Shown in pieces: positions 33,954 through 46,102 of a stretch of DNA of 64,000 bases; position 1 is the stretch's first letter, and each line of letters opens with the position of its first letter. The position numbers and the translations under genes were made by a program. Source of the stretch: Plantago major (Eukaryota > Streptophyta > Magnoliopsida > Lamiales > Plantaginaceae); assembly GCA_026545765.1 (NCBI GenBank), contig CM048843.1:744001-808000 (forward strand). The letters are read 5' to 3'. A model generated the notes under the pieces. It ran no database searches. It was given only the letters and a program-made list of their open reading frames with translations, and had not been told where the DNA came from.

Positions 33954-34481
33954 ATTTTTCAGGATAACTAAACTACATACCTTATTTCATAGTTATAAAA
34001 GTATGGAATTGATCTTTAACTAGTATAAGGAGTTTCAACAAATAATGGGACAAGAAGATGGGGAATAAACTTGCCTATCTATTTATATACGGTTAGTATT
34101 CCAATATGTGTACAAGACCCATAAATAATATAAATTGACCACTCCTTATTGGACCTACGACATTATTACTCGTAATTAGTCCGTGTATAATATACGACAG
34201 GTTGATAAGTCATTTTAAAATGAATCTAACGAAAATTATAGCAAAACTCAAACAAAAAGTAAACCGGGAAGTCATGGCCACATAAAGAGCTGATCATGAT
34301 CTACCATATTTACAGGTGGGCCACCAAAAATGAGTGGTGCACTGGTATGAATTACTATAAATGGTACTATACTATCAAGACAGATAATCTTGTTAATATA
34401 GTCACATATTAAAAGAAGTAAGAAAATAAAAAATCATCGGGCCTACCCAGAATCAGAGCAACTGAAAGTTCGGCAGTGTGG
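33954..34481. other. upstream region of the broken reductase copy
   Basis: No gene lies here. Its last 30 bp (CAGAGCAACTGAAAGT...) are similar to the sequence just before the start codon of the intact paralog at 59026, so this is the former 5' leader of the broken reductase gene. Confidence 0.55.
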
Positions 34482-34970
34482 ATGGATAAAAATCACATTA
34501 AGACCACTCCCAATGGACCTTAGCAAAGGCCGTAAATAGTGACGGTCGTGAGCTAAGTCTGATTTAACGACCACTGCAGAAAAAAATTGTCCAACAGGTA
34601 GTGCTAAGGTCGTGAATAGTGTTTTTTAATATTTTTTTCGTATTTTTTTAATATTTTTTTAACTTACTTAATATATTATAAGAGTGTTTAGAAGTTGAAA
34701 TTACTCAAATTGGATTCTTAAAACTCGTTTTATAATTTATTGATATTGAAATCAGAATGAAAAAATGAGAAAAAAACAGAATAAATCTAGTACTACAAGA
34801 TATGGATAATGACATTGAAGGATTGTTGTCTGCACTTTATGAGAATAGGTACCATTGGATACCCGACTACACAACATCAAACCTCATTCCAAGGATTGAA
34901 TTCCAAGGTGAATCTCAATTTCATCTGAATCTGAAGTCTCAATTCCAACACGAATTTTGACTCGTTTCAC

Positions 34971-34979
34971 TATAAATAG
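34971..34979 (+). promoter_or_regulatory. TATA box upstream of Harbinger ORF1
   Basis: TATAAATAG lies 79 bp before the ORF1 start codon, after a region with no other ATG-rich frame. Its twin at 53369-53376 lies at a similar distance from the transposase start. Confidence 0.6.
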
Positions 34980-35057
34980 ACTACACTTATTCATCCAAAC
35001 CTCACACTCAACAACTCAATATCAGATCAAATATCCAACTCAAACACTCTTTGCAAG

Positions 35058-35582
35058 ATGTCTTCCAGTGAGCCGTGGAATGTGATCCTTGATGCGCAAA
35101 TATGGACGGAAGCCCAAGAGAATGCTGCTCGTACCTATCAAGACTTTCATTTATACGATGGGAAGATGACCAAGGAAAGTGTGGTATTCATGCTTGACAG
35201 TCTGTTGAAGTGTGCCCAGCTAGGGATGTGGTGTTATCCTCACAAACAGGAGCAAGCCCTACTGGTGGTGCAGAACCAGCTTGCGGGGCAAGGTGCCAAC
35301 TATACGTTGGAAGACATGAAGGTTGAGGTGGAGAAGCTCTATACAAGGCACTTTTGCTACAACAGGATCCTCACTTGGCCTTGTAAACGGCGTGGTTGCA
35401 TTAGCTTCAGTGGTGGTAGGAATCGGGTCGACTTGAAGGTTTGGGCAGAGATAATGCGCTATGACTGTCACGCTAAGTGGTATTACGTGGTTGATGAACC
35501 ACTATTTGAACAACTAAAGGTTATGTTTAAGAAATGTAAGTGTGAGGATCCGGTGACAGATCTGAGAAGATGCCCCCGGTAG
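35058..35582 (+). CDS. Harbinger ORF1, Myb/SANT-like DNA-binding protein
   Basis: The frame encodes 174 residues from the first ATG (MSSSEPWNVILDAQIW) downstream of a TATA box. Its layout fits the Myb/SANT-like domain of PIF/Harbinger ORF1 proteins: spaced tryptophans, the helix-turn phrase ANYTLEDMKVEVEKLY, then LKVWAEIMRY and KWYYVVDEPLFEQL. In the family, ORF1 binds the transposon ends and helps bring the transposase into the nucleus. A CKRRGC and KKCKCED set of cysteines and basic residues near residues 115-165 is unusual. The C terminus (TDLRRCPR) may be shortened compared with typical 250-350-residue relatives. No stop interrupts it. Assignment is by context and pattern, since similarity is weak. 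Confidence 0.62.
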   Translation: MSSSEPWNVILDAQIWTEAQENAARTYQDFHLYDGKMTKESVVFMLDSLLKCAQLGMWCYPHKQEQALLVVQNQLAGQGANYTLEDMKVEVEKLYTRHFCYNRILTWPCKRRGCISFSGGRNRVDLKVWAEIMRYDCHAKWYYVVDEPLFEQLKVMFKKCKCEDPVTDLRRCPR

Positions 35583-35774
35583 TGTTCAAAGACATTCCAA
35601 TGCAAGGTGAGGGATTCTCCCGCAGGGGGTAATTGATCAACATAAATCACCCCTTATTGTCTATTTTTCTTTCAATTAGTGTTTGTTGTTTGTACGTTTT
35701 ATTAAATCCTTAGGTTTTATTTTATGTTGTATTTGTGCTATGTTGTAATGTCTAATTTCCAATGATATGAAAAT

Positions 35775-37389
35775 TGTTGGTCCAGATAACGGCAAAGTAA
35801 AAGACTAGAGAGAGGGGGGGGTTGAATAGTCTTTTAAAACTTTTGTCGATAAACACAGTTTCTCATATATCTGTGAGGATATCTGATACTTAATTTCAGA
35901 GAGCGGAAGACTTTTCTGTGATAAGTGCACGTGCTCAGCAAGATAAGTGTAAATACTTTGCAAGATAAATAAAGCAAGTAAGAAACTGCAGAAAGTAAAT
36001 AACACAAGTCTTTTTATAGTGGTATCTGAAGGTGGCGTAATCCTTCAACTAATCCACTTCGGCCTTTCTCAGACCTAGAATCCACTAAGACAGATAATTG
36101 AGGTAACCTTACAAGTATCTTCTCTAGATTCCTAAATACACAAGGTTCCCAACCAAGTGTTCCCCCTGAGTTATTCCCCGGCTTTCACAGCCAAGTACTT
36201 CCTGTACTCAGAAACCTTTTGAGTTATTCCTTAATTTCCCAAACTAAGTACTTCCTATGCTCAGTAACCTTGGAGTTATTCCTTAGTTTCCCAAACTAAG
36301 TACTTCTGCATCCACGATTAAGGTGTTGGTTAAGGTAGTTTGTCAGGTGAGCTTCTTTAATAACTTGTTCAGTTATTCAGATAGCTCTATGAATCAAGTA
36401 TACTTAATACACTTTGCAATGTATGGTATCTTGTTCTTTACTGACCCAAGTCTATGATAAGTGTTTAAGAGAATGAATCTCAGATATGAAATCTTAGTTC
36501 AACTCTTTCACAAATAACAATGCTTGTTAAGGATCAGGACACTTAGAACTTTTGTGCTACTTAGAATCAAGAGCTTTGGTCGCAACAGAAAGCTTGAAGA
36601 TAAGTAGTGTGCTTGAGAGAGCTTGTGAGAGTATTCAATATAAGTTCAGTGATCTAAAGTGTAAGTTCTGTGTGTGTTCTCAAGCAGTGTAAGTGTTGAT
36701 ATTTATAGATGAATTTGAGTGCCGTTTGAATAGTATCCGTTAGGCTTAACTCAATTTCAAACTATTGATATCTGAGTATAGTACTGTAGTAGGTTTGTCT
36801 TCTTCTTGAGAAGCTACCGTTTTTGTTCGATTTTATTTCGCGCATTTAATGCACTGTACTATACTTTGTCCTGTAGTGCCAACGGAACTATGCATGCTTT
36901 CTGAAGCCTTGCACGTCCTTTTCCAGAGACTATCACTACTCCAGATACCACTTGTTAAAAATATATTGTTTCCCGGAAACATAATCTTTATCCAAGGTAT
37001 CTGAGTGTAGATAATTGTGGGCACTTTTCTTCGTTTCAGAAACCTTTTATTCTCAGATATCTTTTGCAACACTTGTGTTTCGAAACACTTGTTTCTTCAA
37101 GATATCTGGACATAGGTATCTGAAAAACCTTTGTCTTCAGCAATCTTGTGCAGTCTTCAAATCTTCAAATTTGTTGAACTTTTCCTGCTGGATGCCTTCT
37201 TCTTGGTCTTCTTCAGAGAATAAAAATTACATTCAGAGACCTAACATCCTATACAAGATTTTCTAGACTATCATACTTAGTGAGTTTCCTCTTTTACAGT
37301 GTTCAAGTGAACCAAGAGTACTAACCACCTTTCTGAGCTAAGATAAGTCATTAGGTTGCTGATCAAAATCTAAACATATATTCCTAACA
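35775..37389 (-). repeat. 3' LTR of copia element 2, 1615 bp
   Basis: It runs from TGTTGG to CTAACA. It closely matches 50134-51750 with scattered substitutions and small indels, for example GGGGGG at 35814 against a shorter run in the partner. A TATAAATA on the minus strand lies at 36700-36707. The LTR is rich in the word AGATATCTGA. Confidence 0.95.
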
Positions 37390-37404
37390 AATTTCCCCCA
37401 TTTT
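37390..37404 (-). promoter_or_regulatory. polypurine tract of copia element 2
   Basis: The minus strand reads AAAATGGGGGAAATT directly before the 3' LTR. A second purine run (CAATAAGGGGGAACAC, about 43904-43919) lies between pol and the envelope-like region. Confidence 0.75.
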
Positions 37405-37759
37405 GATCAGTCAACGATGACTGTCTGACCTATTACAAATCTGGATGAGGAAACAATCCATCACTTAATCATTTCTTATGATTTTTCAATTCGTATAATT
37501 AAGTGCAGATAGTAAACATCAACCAAATCACAAGGTGTGATCTTTGCTGACAAGTTATCTTTTATAGAAATTGATATCTGAGAGTAGGTTCATCAGATAT
37601 ATTACAAAGAAAGTTCAGAGATAACTTTAATACAAGATAAAACAACATTTCTGCTCATTCAGCAAGATACAAAATACATAGTTTAAATTAGGACACCAGG
37701 AGTAACCAAGCTCCAAGTAGACATCCTAATAAACTAGTCTTCAAAAGTAGTTCCATGGA
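37405..37759 (-). other. 3' untranslated part of copia element 2
   Basis: Non-coding sequence between the polypurine tract and the last envelope-like frame; no separate gene. Confidence 0.5.
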
Positions 37760-40700
37760 TCAATCTGCAAATTTCCTATCACCAAACCTTTTGATATCAT
37801 CAGAGTAGTCATAGAGAAGTGTTCTAACAATCATCTCTGTGTCTCTGGCAAATCCACAGACTTCCTTGTAGGTTTTGGTAGGATTCTTCTTGGCAAAGTG
37901 ATTGACCCACAAATACTTTCCCCACTTCCAGGCATGCTCGATTCTGATATCTGATAGCTTGAAGTATTCATATATGATCTTCAGATATCTTATGTCACCC
38001 TTGTATTGATCTTCAGTCAAGTAGAAGGACTCATAGGGTTCCACAGCAAGTCTTGCTCTTGTGCCTGTTCCAATGACGTTGGGAATTCTGTGCACATCAT
38101 CTGGCTTTCCATAAGGACATTCATCAAAGAGGACCTTTTTCATGGCTTCTATTCTCTTGATTACTTCAAAATCCAACCAGGCTTTGATGTGGTTGGTGTT
38201 AATCAAGATTGGCTTGTCTTTTCTCCATGCCATGAGCTGTTTATGGATTGGTTCTGAAAATTTTTCATTTACCAATAAGTGCTTGAGTTCCAGAATCCAG
38301 TAGCCATTCTTCTGATCAATGCACCTGTAGACAGAGGAGTCATTGTTGGTCTTCACATACTCAATCTTGGCTTCTTCAGGCCTGAGTGGAGATTGAAGTT
38401 TTCTTTATTCAGCTCTCAGCCTGTTCCTCCTTTGTCTTGAATTTTCCCTTGGGGTATTGCTTGAAGAACCACCCTAGATAGACTTGGTATTTCCAGAGAG
38501 TGTTTTAGCTGCCAAAGGCTTTGCAGCTATGGGCTCAGTTAGGCTATCAATTTTTCTTTTTCTGTGAAGAGGAGCTTCATCTTCATCAGTCTCTTCATCA
38601 TCATCAATATCAATTCTTGTGAGACTTTTGCAACCCTCTTCATTGCCGAGGGATTTGATTTGGCCTTCTTCTTCTTCAGAAGACTCATCAATCCCTCTTA
38701 CTTGTCTTCTCCTTGGAGCCTTGGTACTCCTTGGAGGTTTCTGTGCTCTGGCCCTTGTTGTCATTCCTTTTTCAGGAAGTTGCTGAGTGGTGGACACTAT
38801 CTGTAGAGCAGTTTGACTGGAGGAGGGCTCATTAATTCTGAGAGGTGGTTGTTCATATTTTCTTTTGTTTCCTCTTCCTCTTCCTCTTCCTCTATGAGCA
38901 TCTTGAAATCCTTCCCCCTTATTCATTGTTGACTGACTAAGAATCACAAAGGATTTTGAAAGGGAGTTAAAGTTGCCTTGCAGATAGTTGTAAGAAGCAA
39001 CCAACTGTTCCAAAGTGGCCTTGAGCTCCTGATTTTGTTTGATAAGACCAGTATTCTTATCAGTGAGCTCTGCCAGTGGGCCTTGAGTAGCATCTACTTT
39101 TCCAGCAGCATAGCTAGCCTCATTGAGGGCTTTTTCAGCAAGATTATTGTCATCATCCCTTACCATGCCTAGGTCTCTCTGAGCAATGACCAAGCTTGTT
39201 GTTCTTTGAGTGATTAGCTCAGTGAACTTTTTCATTTCAGTAGGGACCGATGCAATTACTTCTTTATTTTGTTGAGACAACTCCTTTCTTAGAGTTGCCA
39301 GAACCTGGTATTTGGCCATGTAATCATGGGAGTTGAGATTTGGTTTCTTACTGAAGCTTTGAGGAGCTATCAGTTTTCTCTTTAGGTGAGAAACTCCCAA
39401 GTGAACATTTCTATGTTCTGCCAAGGTTCTGTCTTCTTCATCATCTGAGTCATCAGCCCAATGATCTTCATCCTCTTGTACTTCTTCATCAAGGTTTCTG
39501 AAAGCGGCAACCATCTCGGATATGGGTTTCTTGCCTTTGGAGGATGGTTTCTTTGGTGAAGATGCAGCTTTAGCATCATGCTTTGCTTCAGATGCTTGTT
39601 CAGCATCTAGCTCCTTAGTAATATAGTCAACAGCTTCCCGGAGCTCTTTAATCTCAGAGTAAGCTTGCGTTTCCTTGCGTGTTTGTTCTTCAAGTTTGTC
39701 TAGCTTGACTCTGGATTCAGCTATCTTTTCTTCCAGTTGAAGATGTAGCTGTTGTTCTTCCTCCAACAATTGTTTGAGTTGAGCAACTCTGGCTTGTGCT
39801 TCTGAAATTTTCTGAGTTGTTTCCTCAGAGTGCTCAACTACTTGTTCAGTAGTGTCTTTGTGTTGGGGAGATGGATGGGTAGATTTCTGAGGAGATGGAG
39901 GAGGGGATTGTTGTGATGTCCTCTCAGTGTGCTTTTCAGCAGCTGAGGCATTGTTTCCTTGTGGAATCCCTCATGTCCCTGGTGCAGGGGCATCATCATC
40001 ATCCTTCTTATCCTCATCCTTGTGATGGTCAGAAGGAGGATCTTCATAATTGTTTGCATCAGTTTCCTTCTCTTCTTCATCTTCAGAGACCAGGTTGATC
40101 ACTTCTGGAATAGTGACCGTTTGCCCATTAACTTCCTCTTGTTCAGAGGGTATGTATTGTAGAGTCTGGGGCAAAGTAGGCTTGAATGCCATCTGTAGTC
40201 AGGTCTGGCCATCCGCTTGGTTGAAAGCTTGGATCATCTTTCTGGCCACTTCCTTGACAAAATCCTTATCCATCAATGTTCCGAAAGAATATTGTTCAGT
40301 GGGGAACATTGCATGGACGTAGTTTTCCAAGTCAAGGGCTCGTGCTCTCCTTGTGTGGTGATCAGTCACCTTTAAGATTTCAGATAGATCGGAGCATCGG
40401 AGCTTTTGCCATTTCTTGAAGCATTTCAGATGCTTTGGCAAAGTATGTTCCTTGAAGAAAGGAAGAAAGTCCTCTTTCGCATCAACAGGGACCTTAGTGG
40501 CACTTGTTTGAGCTTGAAAGAAAGAGTTTTGAGTTAGATTCAAAACTTGTGTAGATATCTTAGTACGAGTGTAGTTAGGTTTCTGAGTTACCTGAATGAT
40601 TACATCAGGCTCAGAGACTTGTACTACTGAGGCAGGGGGTGCCTCAGATATCTTCTTGTGAGGTGGAGACTTGGAAGTCTGGTCCTCATCAACCTTTCTT

Positions 40701-43300
40701 TCTGCTTGATCCTAAGAATTAAAATTATCACAATACTTAGGAAATTGTCATGAAAGAATTTATGCAATTAAGCTTCAATGATTTCTGAGTTTTCCACTTA
40801 CTTCCTCAACAGGAGGCTCAGAGTCATTTTTCGCAGAAACATTCTCAGTTTCTAGTGTTCTTTCTGGTGATGTTGCCTTGGGGGCTTCATCAATTTCCAT
40901 GGGTGCAGGGGATGTCGCAACTCTTTCCCCTTGCACTTCTACTTCTGAATGAGCCTGTAAGTAGAAAGTATTGAGTAATTAGAGAAGAATTTATATTAAC
41001 CCATAATGAAGAATGTTTATCACTGATTTTCATATACCTTCACACTAGAAGGCTCAATGATTCTTCAGAAACATTGACGGTTTCTGGGTCCTTTTCTGGC
41101 ATTTCTGCCTTATCTTCTTCTTTCTTAGTTGGAGCCTATTAGAAACAACCACTTAATTAGTTAAGTGTATTAACATATATCTGAAAAGTAATATCTTAAG
41201 GAACTCAGATCACATGTACAGCTCAGATTCCTTAAGAGGTGAGGTTGTGGTAGCCTCCTTCTCAGTCTCTGAGGCAAGCTTTTCAGCTTCCTCTTGTTCT
41301 TGTGTTTCTAATTCAGCCTGTAACAAAGAAATTTTATTAAATAAAAAGATTAATAAACACAAATTATCACAAGTAGAGAGTTAAACCATTCAGCTACCTG
41401 AGCAGTGTCAGGCTTATTGGTCTCTAGAACTTGTGACCCTTCTATGTTTTGATCTTGTTGTTCCATTTCAGCTTCTTTGTTTGAAGTTTCTGGTACTTCA
41501 GACCTTTCCTGAGTATGCAACTCAGTTGCCTCCTGTTGATCATTACGGCGATGTCTCGGTTTGATCCCTCTCATTGAGTTGGGAACCCGCTCTTTTTTGA
41601 TTTTCTTCAAAGAATGAAAGATCTTTGGTTCTGTAACTCAAGTACCATTTCAACAGTATTCACATCTGGTTGTTGTGGCTGTTGTGCTTGAGACAGACTG
41701 TTGAGTGTTGAGGCAATGGCAGTATCCTTCAACACTAAGCTATCACTCATCAGAGCATCTTCAATATCTTTCAGTCTTTCTTGCTCTGATGGTGTAATTT
41801 GTCCAGTGACCTTGGACACAGTTGCTTCTTCAGCAACCTTTGAAACAGGTACTTGTTCAGCAACCTGTGGTGTAGGTTCTTCTTAAGATACCTCTACACC
41901 AGTTACTTTCTCAGTAACCTTAGCCCTTTTTTATTTTTCTAGGACTTGAGAGATGACTAATTCATCATCTTCATCGTTAGAGCTCTCATCAGCATTAGGA
42001 ACTTATTGGTCTATAATCCCTATGGTTTCTGTAGATAGGGCTTGGTATCTATCACTACTTTCTTTAGCAGCATTGATGAGTTCATCAGCAAGGCTTTCGG
42101 CAATAGTCTTAACATTTCTGAAAGCACTTTCTCTTGCTGAGTCTACTTGTTCAGTAGCCGATACCTCTTTTGCAGCATTGATGAGTTCATCTGCATTTAT
42201 GAGTTCATCGGCAGTGGCGGCAGATATCTGGGAATCGACAACCTCAATGGGTGTGTCTACTGATTTGCCAGCAGACTTCTTTCGTGAAGTTCTGGGCTTC
42301 TTGGTCGCAACCTTTCCCTCATATACCTCTTCAGTCTTTCGCTTCTTGGAACCTTTCTGAGATCTAGTAACCTTTTTCATCAAGTTCGTATACTCATATT
42401 TGTAGAGTAGTTTACTGTTGTCTATATCAGCCTTCTCTCTGAGCTCAATGCCAAGCTTCTCCAGCAAGTAGCATATCTTTAGACCATAGCTTACTGTGGC
42501 CTTTGGCTCAGCAAGTCCCTTAGCGATTTTAGGCTCAAAGCCTTGAATCTTCTTCACAAACTTCATAAAGGCGTACTTTCCCCAATTGAAAGGGTTTTCC
42601 AGCCTTTTGTCTTGTTGTTGCAACAAGAACATCATCATCCAGCGTTCTTGGCTTATCTGGTCAGCACCTCCTTGTAGACCATCAAAACATCTGTGAAGAA
42701 TGCATGCCAACACATCCCAGTGAACCAGCAGATGTCTGGTTCTGATGTCAGCAAGCTTGAAATCAGTGGGTGTATCTGGTTTTTCAAGATCACACACATC
42801 ACTGTACAGCTGTTTTACACCTTAAGGAGATCATCATCCTTGGTGTCTATTTCAAAATCCTTTCCAAGATTTTGAAGATCAAACAACTTACAGAAAGTTG
42901 TTTAAGTCCAAAAGGATTTCCTTTCCTTGGACCTTAGTTTTTATAGACACTATTGCAGTGCCTTCAGAAACACAGGATATAATCCTGGAGTTATTGTAGA
43001 ATTCTAACACATCCAGTGAAGAAATTCCACTGGGAAGAGCAGATAGAAAACTCTTGATTTGTGCCTTTTCAAGCATGTTAAGAATTAGCTTCCTATCGGC
43101 TTGATTTTCAACAGCAGCCGTGAGGTATTCCTCAATCATGGCACCACCCCAAATCATTCTGTGATTTGAAGTCCAATGATTAGGATTAAAGTCTCCTACC
43201 AATCGATTGTTTACTATAACCAACTCTGGTGCTTGCTTTTCAGCAGTACCAGTGGTAGAAGATTGGGGTTTTTGGGTTTAGACGAACTCTTAGGAGCCAT
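37760..43300 (-). pseudogene. envelope-like region of copia element 2
   Basis: In transcript order it probably starts at the ATG at 43300 (MAPKSSSKPK), shifts frame after about 10 codons, and continues as 43223-42888 (FNPNHWTSNHRMIWGGA, LEFYNNSRIISCVSEG). Next come 42797-42003 (264 codons: LLVHWDVLACILHRCFDG, MMFLLQQQDK) with a basic tail, several short frames separated by intron-like gaps (41819-40700), 40543-40199, then a 431-codon frame at 39769-38474 rich in heptads (LEEEQQLHLQLEEKIAESR), a likely coiled coil with acidic and RGRGRG parts, and finally 38356-37760. The start block and the central folded part resemble the plant putative transposon protein family. No clear membrane segment is seen, so an envelope role is unproven. 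Confidence 0.6.
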
Positions 43301-44179
43301 CTCTTTATATAGTGCAAGTGTTTTGAAATTTTGAAAGAGATTTGGGTGAGAGATTACTGATTATTTGCAGAAAGACTAACAGAAATTTGCAGAGGTTGAA
43401 GAAAGGTTTTTGCTATTCTTGTGCAAGTCTGAATGTTGGATTAGGTGAAAGTAATTTCTTTTGCCGAAATCCTATATATATATAGCAACGTAATTCAGAA
43501 AAACATATACATACAAATTGGTTTTGTATATACATATCTGTGAATTTGCAGACAAGCGTGGGTAAAAGTTTTGTTCGGCATTAAATGCATAGTGGGCCAT
43601 GTCGGAATTTCAACAGTCCACTATTTACCGAGAATTAATCTCTGCCGTAAAGATCAATCGCCCATTTCATCAAGGGTCACCATTGCTTCTTCAGCAATGA
43701 TCACGATCAGCAATTGTAATTGTGCCCATTTGATGAATGTTGGCTATTAGCTATCTGAATCACGTTTCTGTGTGAATGAGAACACTGTTTGTATCTGATT
43801 CTATCTTATACTTGTTGTCTTTTTAAGGTTTTTCACAAAGATAGAAATAATACAAATTTCAAGATAGTAGTTAAATGTAGACAGTTGTACTATTCTCTTT
43901 TGTGTTCCCCCTTATTGAGTGATCTAGATATCTGAGTACCCGTCTCAGAAATCTTCAAATAGCCATTTTACCCTTTATCCTTTGGTTTCTGGATACCCGC
44001 TCCAGATTCCTCTTTTCTGGATACCCGTTCCAGATACCTCTTCTCTGGATACCCGTTCCAGATTCCTTTTCTCTCTTCCTTTGATATCTTCTTCAGATAT
44101 CTGAACTTTTTCAGTTCTTTGGTAGCTCCATTAGTCCAAGACTATGTCTTAAGGCTAAGAATCTACTTTCTTGTAGTGG
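43301..44179 (-). other. pol to envelope-like spacer with tandem motif
   Basis: About 0.9 kb with no gene. It holds an internal polypurine tract (43904-43919) and three copies of TCTGGATACCCGTTCCAG or a near variant (43988-44068). A minus-strand TATATATA tract at 43471-43480 lies about 170 bp upstream of the envelope-like start. Confidence 0.6.
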
Positions 44180-46051
44180 CTAGTTGATGAATCTAGTCTT
44201 CAAGTTGGTCTTGCCAATCTCTAGTATTGCCGCTTTTTCAACATGGTCTCTGATGAAGTGGTGTCTAACATCAATGTGCTTTGTTCTTGCATGAAACTTA
44301 GGATTACGAGTTATGGCAATGGCACTTGTGTTGTCGCGAGAAAATGAGTTTTTTTTTTTCATTGAGTCATATAAGCGATATTATATTGACCTACTGGACG
44401 TAAAAATGGGTTTTTTTTTTCACATATATATATATATATATATATATTTCTATGGTGATGTGGCAATTGAATTTTGTTTCTTCTTTGAACCAAGATATCA
44501 ATCTAGCACCAAGAAATTGACAAGTTCACTGGTGCTTTTCTATCAAGCAATGATCCAGCATAGTCGGCATCTGAATAGCCAACCAAACTCAATCCACTAT
44601 CTTTTGGATACCACAATCCAACTTCTACAGTACCTTTTACATACCTCAATATTTTCATAGCAATGTTGTAGTGTGATTGCATTGGATTTGTCTGAAATCT
44701 AGCACACACTCCAACTGCATATTGAATATCAGGTCTACTTGCAGTGAGGTACAGTAGAGATCCAATCAATTTCCTATACTTGTGTTCTTCAACACTCTTG
44801 TCAGATTCAGTATAGGTCATTTTGGTTCCAATGCTCATTGGTATCTTAGCATTCTTTTCAGAAGGCTTTAGATTAAACTTATTGAGCATGTCCTTTGCAT
44901 ACTTTGTTTGACTAATGAATATTCCATCATTGAGTTGCTTGACTTGCAGCCCTAGGAAGTAATTCAATTCTCCCATCATGCTCATCTCAAATTTACATTT
45001 CATGAGTTCAGCAAAGTCTTCACAAAGTTGCTTGTCTTTAGATCCAAATATAATGTCATCAACATATACTTGAACTAAAAGTAGTTTCCCATCATGGTTC
45101 AATGTGAAGAGTGTTTTATCAACATCTCCTTTCTTGAAACCACTTTCTAGTAGGTATCTGGCCAATGTATCATACCCTGCTCTTGGAGCTTGTTTCAGCC
45201 CATACAGAGCTTTCTGAAGCTTATAGACCATCCTACTTTCTGAGGAAACTTCAAAACCTGGTGGTTGCTCAACATAGACTTCCTCAGCAAGTTCACCATT
45301 TAGAAATGCACTCTTGACATCCATCTGATAAATCAGAAGTCATTATGAGTCAAAAGACTAGAAAGAGTCTTATTGCATCCAATCTTGCAACTGGTGCATA
45401 AGATTCATCAAAATCTAGTCCTTCAGTCTGGGTGAATCCCTTGGCAACCAACCTAGCTTTGTTTCTGGTTATTTCACCAGACTCATTCATTTTGTTTCTG
45501 AAAACCCACTTGGTTCCGATTACAGATATTCCGTCAACAAATGGAACCAGTTTCCAGACTTTGTTTCTCTCAAATTGATTCAACTCTTCTTGCATTGCAG
45601 AGATCCAATCTTGATCCTTTAATGCTTCTTCTATAGTCTTTGGTTCAATATTTGAGATGAAATATCCATAGAGACAATTTGCATTTTCAGCGATTGCTCT
45701 TCTAGTTCTAACTCCTTGGTCTGTGGGACCAATCACATCCTTTGCAGGATGATTTCTTATCCATTTCATAATGGGTTTTGAACTAGTAGGATCAATATCA
45801 TTTTGATTTGAATGTGAATCAATATGATTTTGATAAGATACTTGTGTAGTATCTGAGATATCTGACACATGGGAAATGCCATGGATATCTGACACCCTTT
45901 CAGTGTTAGAGATATCTGAATCTTGCATTTCAGCAATCTCATTTTCAGATACCTTTTCATGATGACGGTTCTCAGTAACCTGTTCCATTTCTGGAATTTT
46001 CATAGGAAATTCTTCATCATGTCTTAGAGTCATCTGGTTGTTACTAAGCAT
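44180..46051 (-). pseudogene. copia element 2 reverse transcriptase and damaged RNase H
   Basis: RT begins in 46051-45350 ([38 protein letters not shown]) and continues after a small frame break in 45324-44503 ([45 protein letters not shown]). RNase H starts ([14 protein letters not shown]) but shifts frame near 44540 and then loses about 60 residues. The expected segment with STAEAEY is replaced by about 100 bp of AT-repeat sequence (44364-44462), after which DNTSAIAITRNPKFHARTKH resumes. The RNase H catalytic Glu is therefore missing. RT itself looks well preserved. Confidence 0.88.
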
Positions 46052-46102
46052 AGGTAGCTTTTCATCGTCAGACTCATCCTCTATTTGAATGATAGAATTG
46101 TT

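Noticed and set aside
41953..42360. Ser/Leu-rich 135-codon plus-strand frame
   Set aside because: It is antisense to the envelope-like frame at 42003-42797, and its composition follows from the opposite strand.
37760..43300. Reading the envelope-like region as a true viral envelope gene
   Set aside because: No signal peptide, fusion peptide or transmembrane segment is visible; the position alone does not prove the function.
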